DNA of 64,000 nucleotides, taken from assembly GCA_039881045.1 (NCBI GenBank), contig JAYWVB010000001.1:992001-1056000 (forward strand). The letters are read 5' to 3'. Shown piece by piece: positions 58,886-64,000 of this stretch. The translations under genes were made by a program, and so were the position numbers. Every line of letters starts with the position of its first letter. Within the stretch, counting starts at the first letter, position 1. The notes beneath the pieces were generated by a model. That model did not search any database, was not told the origin of the DNA, and worked only from the letters and a program-made list of their open reading frames with translations. Source of the DNA: Chaetomium olivaceum. Taxonomy: Eukaryota > Ascomycota > Sordariomycetes > Sordariales > Chaetomiaceae.

Positions 58886-60249
58886 CTCTACTCACAAGGT
58901 AATCACTAGGTTTACATTACGCGATCAAGCTGTATCTTGCCGTTTCACAAGCCTACGACAAAGGCCGTAATACCCTCTCCTCTCTCGCCAGCTGGGCTGG
59001 ACCTTAGGAGCCGGCAACGTTCCACGGCGTCAAAAACCATGGACCTTAGCCGCGCCAAGCGTGTGACGGCACTCGTCTCCTCCTCCAGCACTTTCATTCT
59101 TTGCTCTTCTCAACGTAAGAACAGTAGCCCTGTCATCGAAGGTTGAGGGAAGGGGAGTGCAAAGGATAGCCGCAGCCGCGGTACCAGCACCCAATACATG
59201 TGTGCGCGTCTGCCTTTGCGTGCGCCAACTCAGCTTCGGAACGGAAACTGGAGACAAGTCATTGCTTGCATGGCATCTATCCTTCAAGGTGGCGCTCCAA
59301 TCTGAGCAATTGCAGCCGAGTACAGCCACAAACACGGCACGGCGTCTGTGAGCGAGACGGGATCGACCTGAATACTGTATCGATGTGTGTCTGGGAGAAG
59401 ATCAGATCAGATAAGCAACACCTCCTCGCCGAGCTATCTATCGCCGAATGTGTTGTTGTTCAGCACACACATGCCAAGGGTTCAGCCGCGAATATCATCT
59501 CTCACTTTGGGCGCGGCAACTCCGTCGTGTCTCGTCTTTTTCGTCTCTCCTCTAGGCGCAGACACCCATCGTACAGTTAACCAGTGACAGAAACCAAGCT
59601 ACCTTCCCCCCCCCCCTCCTCCCCGCTCGCCTGTCACAAGCGACCAAAACTTTGTGTCACGCCGCGCGCCGCCCCCCCTCGCTTCCACTTTCCTCCCACC
59701 CGCCGTAAAGTCAGTCACGCAAAGACACTGGCTACCTATCTGCTTTCCTTTGCGCATCCAGACGTATCCCATCAACGCTTCCTTCGGCGTGCCGTGCGGG
59801 CGGCGGCCCGGTGAAGGGAAAGAGACGGCAGCTTGCGTTTACCATGTTTCGGTCGGTTGGTGACAGAGACAAGAAAGAAACAAAACTCTATTTTACTCAC
59901 ACGGTAAGTAATTTACCTAGTAGTAGTCTCGATCTAGCCGAGCAGATCAGCTATAGTTACTTGAGATAAACACTGGGCATCAGTTCCTATGTAGATAGAA
60001 TCCCCGTTCCCTTGAGCCCATCTGGGGGGGGGGGAGGGGGGCGGCGGTTTTGTTACGATACAGCACCATCCATCCGTTCCCTTCCTCCCCCCACCCCCAT
60101 CCTCACAACCCCATCCATCCATACACCCATCCGCATATATGTATACACAATACACAATACACAATATTCCCCGACCGGGACCAGGCCACGGATCCAAGAT
60201 CACGGCCCGCTCGGGCGGTCGGCTAGCGACCAGAGGCCAGAGACCAGCA

Positions 60250-60269
60250 GGGGGGGGGGGGGGGGGGGG
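60250..60269. repeat. G20 homopolymer
   Basis: Twenty consecutive G. A shorter G-rich stretch lies at about 60024-60043. Length is unlikely to be exact in any assembly. Confidence 0.85.
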
Positions 60270-61285
60270 AGGAGCTGTAGTAGGCTGAGCGTGCCTTTGC
60301 AGACGGGTTCCGGCGTGGGTTTATCGAATCTGTTGCACCTGCCTGCAACACGCAAGGCAGCAAGGAAAAGGGATGCAACAAGGGCGATGGCCTGTGGACG
60401 TTTGGTTATTGATTGAGCTTGGGAGCGCATGTGATACATTTTCTTTTAGTTTCAGGGGGGAGGGTGTTGAGATAAAAATGTGCTGGATATGGGACGGGAC
60501 AGTGCGAGGTATTTGTGATTTGGTTGTTTGGACGGAAGGTCGCCAAGGAGGACGTGATGAGGCGGTCGCCGTTCAGCGTGCCTGTCCGTCATCAGATCAT
60601 ACATTTCGTTTACTGTCACCGAAAAGAGAATCAAGAAGTACTGGTCCACTAGAATGTAGTATTCGCTGACGGGACGAGCCGGCAGTCCCATTCCACTGCG
60701 CTCTCTCCCCGCACGCATATCCGCTACCTTATGTATCGCCTCGCCCAATGCCTTTTGCCCTTCCTCCCAATTGCCCCCCCTCTGACCCAAACCCCCTCCC
60801 CTGTTCGCCAACTTCCTCTATTCACGATATTCCCCTAAAGAACACACTCCTGCCACACAGCCGCTCGGAGGGGGGAGAAGGACCTAAGCCAGTATACACC
60901 CCGTAGAAATGGCAAAAGATGAATGGTAACTCCTGGGTTGTTCCCGAAACCTGTACCAAACCCCGAATAACCAGTTACCAAAAGAAATGAGAAAAGGCGG
61001 GTATGGGGTATATACAAAAAAAGTAAAAGAATAAAAAAAGAATAAGCAAATATTTTGCCCCTCTCTCTGAGCCAGGCGATGATCCAATGCAAGAATGGTC
61101 TAGTCTGTCTAGACCTGGGTATTCCGAAACAGAAGAGAGAAAAGTGAGAATAATAGTCGGTGAGAAGTGCATATGCCTGCTTTGAGAAACGAAACCACTC
61201 CGACCCCGGCCTCGGTCGATGGAGTGGTGGCTGGGGGGAACAGGAGCATGCGCGCGATTGTGACGGTTCCAATTCCGGATCCAGT

Positions 61286-62731
61286 TTATTTTCGCTCATC
61301 GGCGGGTTTTGGCCGAAGCGATCTTTGGTCGAGCTGTCGCTTACGTTCCAGTTTCGCGTAGTGGAGGCCGCAGGCGTTGCAGAGCGTCCTCGCGCCGTCG
61401 GGACCGCGCCGCCATTCTGGCGTGTCGACCCGGTTACAGCTGTGGCACCGGCCGGGAGGAGCGGCGCGCTGTGAGACGAGGTGTTAGCGTCCTGCGCCAT
61501 TCGCTTGGGGAGACGACGAGGCATGAGGGAGGCAAAAACTTACACCACGCCGTTTCTTGACCTCGTGCATCGCATAGGGCGGCTTCATGCCGTCGCCGTA
61601 CATTGACACGTCCTCGTCGTCTGGGCTGCGGCCGCTGCTATCGCGTGTGCGCTCGTTCTGAATGCGATTTTGCTGAACCATATCCCGTACGTCTTCGAGC
61701 TTTTTGAGGGCGAAAACGAGGTTGTTCAGAAGCTCGCCCACTTCGTTTTCTGTTGGCATCCTCGAAGGAATTGGCTGCGAACCCTGTTGTTCCTGCGCCG
61801 CGGCGACGTACGCCTCGGCGAAGTTGTAGCCTGTGCGGCACGAACGCATGATCTACAGCATGGCATGTCAGTCATCGCGCTAGTTTCCCGTTTGTGTAGT
61901 TCTAATTAAAAACGTACAGCTTGCAGGGCATCCTGATACCCGTTTGCTTGAAAGTGCTTGTCGAAATTCGCCTTGTAATCAGACGGGCGGTGGTGCGCAT
62001 AGTCGGCTTCCTCCCCGTACGCAGGTGGCCGCTGTGCGTCGTACGGCGACGGGAGCGGGGGGCCGGAATGCCTCGGGGAGATGGGATATGCCGAAGACGC
62101 TGACAAGGGCAATTGGCCAGGCGGGAGTCGTCCCGTCCTCCGCATACAACCCGGGGAGGTGTGGTGGTGGTGGCGGCGGCCGGTGACCAGCATTAAGGGA
62201 ATGGGCTTCAGCATGCCTTTGTTCAGCTTCGAGCTGCTCGAGCTTGACTGGAGGTGACGGTTGCTGCCCCGGGAAGGTGTTCAGCGGAGGTGGCACAGGC
62301 CGGCTCGCCAGTCCGTGTCGGCCGGGATCGGAAAACGCGGGGAGAGTTTCGGGGCGCGGGAACGTTGACGTCGGGTGTAACGCCCTCGGCGATGAGTTCT
62401 TATCTGTGCTCGTCATGTCTGAAAATGGTCTTGGCGGCGGAGCCGATGTGAAAGGTGATGGTAGGCCTGGGGCTTGGTGCATCGATGCGGACGGCGGCGG
62501 CGGAGCGTACCCGAGCGATTTCCTCTCCGAGAATACTTCCGAGATGGAAGGCAAAGATTGCCGGTGAGAATGGCCCTGCTCAGACCCATCGGAAGGCCTC
62601 CGAGGCTCGACGGGCGAGATCATGCCGGGCATACCGGTGGTGGGGGCCGAGTACGGATAGCTGGAGCTGAAGGAGTTGTGGTGTTGATGTTGATAGGGAG
62701 TGTTTGGGCTGACGAGCGGCGCGGTCGCCAT
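61286..62731 (-). CDS. nsdD: NsdD-type GATA zinc-finger transcription factor (one frameshift; 5' end uncertain)
   Basis: Regulator of sexual development and conidiation in Aspergillus (NsdD), fruiting-body and light response in Neurospora (SUB-1). The last three exons are firm: ..-61918, 61852-61544 and 61468-61286, with introns of 65 and 75 nt. They give GYQDALQAIMRSCRTGYNFA, then QPIPSRMPTENEVGELLNN, then HEVKKRRGRAAPPGRCHSC. The finger is C-x2-C-x18-C-x2-C (CHSC..TPEWRRGPDGARTLCNAC), followed by GLHYAKLERKRQL and a short tail to the TAA at 61288-61286. The N-terminal half is disordered, Pro/His/Ser-rich. Near 62124-62133 the frame shifts by one (one extra or two missing bases). The ATG at 62731 has a good context (ACCATGG), but the frame stays open upstream to a CCTGTAG with a CCCTAAC branch at about 62816. 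A further 5' exon is therefore likely. Confidence 0.88.
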
Positions 62732-64000
62732 GGTCGGTCCGTCTATATGATGTCTCAATGCGTTCTCGTGGCCGCTTGTCGTACTGCTCAGCGCCGTTGG
62801 AGGTCGTAATTCCACTACAGGACGGGCGAAGAGTTAGGGCCCGGGTACACTTGGAAACAAGCAATGTTCTTGTCTTGGAACACACAAACCTTTGCCTCTG
62901 TCCTGACCCACCCGCTTCCATAGCGGGTCTCTTGTGTATTCCGTCCGTCAACGATATCCTCCTGCAACTTGACCACTCCTAAATGCCCTGACCATGCGAG
63001 CGCGTAGAGGCGGATAGCGAAGAGGTGAGGCGAGCGAGGCGAGAGCAACAGTCGTCCGATTATGATGATGGGGGGGCAAAATGATCCAAGTCCTTGTTCC
63101 AAGCTCGATTGCTTTCCCGTCTTGTCTTGTCTTTTTCTTTTTCGTCTTCTTTTTTTCTTTTCTAATGTTCGTTGTCGAGAAACCAGGTGACACTCGAGCT
63201 TCGATCTGGTGCAACGCACTCGGGAGAAGGCGACAAGTTGCGGATGGGCAGAATGGGTAAGGGTGCAGACCGAGAGGGAATCCGACGAGGCGGTGGCGGG
63301 TGCTGCGGTTTTGTGTGTTTCCTGTTTCTGTCAGGGAGCTGATTGAACCTGGCCGACTCGCCGTGTGCAAGGGGGGGGGGGGGCTGCAGTCGCTCGGGGT
63401 CCACACTCGGGACGATGGGCACTGTGTGGGTTGGGGTGAGGGGCGATCGAGATCAAGTGGATCCGCCCGGGCTCCCGTGGAAATGGTTTGTGGGAACGTG
63501 CCGTTCCCCCCATTCGCACCATTTTCTCTTGTCTCGCGGAGTCTGACCAGGTACCTCGACCGGGCCCACCCCAGCACCTCCCCCCGTCTTGTTTCTGCCC
63601 ACAATGTGATGGGGAGTGGGGAAACAGGAAAGCCAAACACGCCAAGCTTTCCATTACGTGCCAGCCAGCCAGTTCCGTTTCTTTGGTGTTGTCATGTACG
63701 AATACGTCGGTATGTCGAGTATGCTGTATTGTATGTATGAATCTACCTTACCTACATACACGCCACAGGTTATCCAAACAGCGCTCCTTGATTATCTAGG
63801 TAGTTATCGGTGAGGTCTGCTACGAAGAATTACCAAACCAAAGGGGAGTGGGACAACAACGTTGCTCTTCCTCTAAGCTTTCCGTACTAATAATGCAAGT
63901 ACTACTAGGTACATACAAGCATCGGGTTGACAAACTTCCCTGCCAAATTCAAGGGCAGAGATCTGCCAGCGAGGAAGGCCAAAAGAAGCGGGGACGATCG
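62732..64000 (-). other. Upstream region / long leader of the NsdD gene
   Basis: About 1.3 kb with no independent gene. It probably contains a first exon and leader intron of NsdD (acceptor near 62816) and a long leader, including T-rich and C-rich tracts on the transcribed strand and a G13-like run near 63371. No start codon for the upstream exon can be fixed. Confidence 0.45.

Larger units (their letters stand above)
53835..61285. other. Long convergent gene-free region with simple repeats
   Basis: About 7.4 kb between two convergent genes, GSH1 (+) and NsdD (-). Many 60-150 codon frames occur but none has an ATG in good context together with a recognisable domain or consistent splicing. 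The region holds an unusual number of simple repeats (CA, CATA, CCCAT, GATT, AG, G20 and a CCACGAT tandem). It could contain long 3' UTRs, a non-coding RNA or lineage-specific genes that cannot be recognised by eye. Confidence 0.5.

Noticed and set aside
1..64000. CRISPR arrays, transposons, tRNA or rRNA genes, secondary-metabolite cluster
   Set aside because: No spaced direct repeats, no terminal inverted repeats with transposase, no cloverleaf that I could support, and no PKS, NRPS or terpene cyclase.

Overview
The window is nuclear DNA of a filamentous ascomycete (Pezizomycotina). It most likely comes from a Sordariomycete, possibly a Sordariales or Chaetomiaceae member; this is inferred from gene style, since no rRNA or other strong taxon marker is present. 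The evidence is short GT-AG introns (about 50-120 nt) with CTAAC/CTGAC branch sites, GC-rich coding DNA, pyrimidine-rich leaders, TACCTA/TAGGTA-rich intergenic DNA, and a fungal gene set: a GH72 glucanosyltransferase, an NsdD-type GATA factor, DUF3405 and DUF6536 proteins, and a CFEM-like membrane protein.

Layout: inositol-phosphate synthase INO1 (645-2390, -); a 4.5 kb spacer; a two-LIM-domain RGG protein (7125-9499, +); a DUF3405 type II membrane protein (12589-14858, +); a small Ser/Pro-rich protein (16504-16773, +); a DAO-family FAD oxidase (17841-19240, -); a broken orphan gene (20006-21126, +); C2/EF-hand phosphatidylserine decarboxylase PSD2 (21570-25403, -); epsilon-COP SEC28 (28040-29161, -); a DUF6536 polytopic membrane protein (31592-34565, +); free methionine-R-sulfoxide reductase (35115-36108, +); a GPI-anchored GH72 beta-1,3-glucanosyltransferase (36430-38038, -); F-BAR/C1/SH3 protein BZZ1 (39180-41577, -); DEAD-box helicase DBP5 (42552-44110, +); a CFEM-like transmembrane protein with a Q-rich tail (46061-49145, +); glutamate-cysteine ligase GSH1 (51347-53834, +); a 7.4 kb gene-free stretch rich in simple repeats; and the developmental regulator NsdD (61286-62731, -).

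There is no operon-like or biosynthetic-cluster logic. These are mostly conserved housekeeping genes: inositol and PE lipid synthesis, COPI traffic, actin/endocytosis, mRNA export, cell-wall remodelling, and glutathione and methionine redox repair. Exon arithmetic shows INO1, the FAD oxidase, GH72, DBP5 and the CFEM-like gene to be intact.

Ten other genes need indels to read through: LIM, DUF3405, the orphan at 20 kb, PSD2 (a dozen or more lesions), SEC28, DUF6536, fRMsr, BZZ1, GSH1 and NsdD. The lesions are one-base in most cases, and many lie in C or G runs, while motifs and splice sites stay intact. That pattern points to consensus errors in the assembly more than to gene death. I found no CRISPR, transposon, rRNA or tRNA that I can support. 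The most interesting native feature is the fRMsr gene, which has an exon contributing only the ATG and a 5-nt internal microexon.
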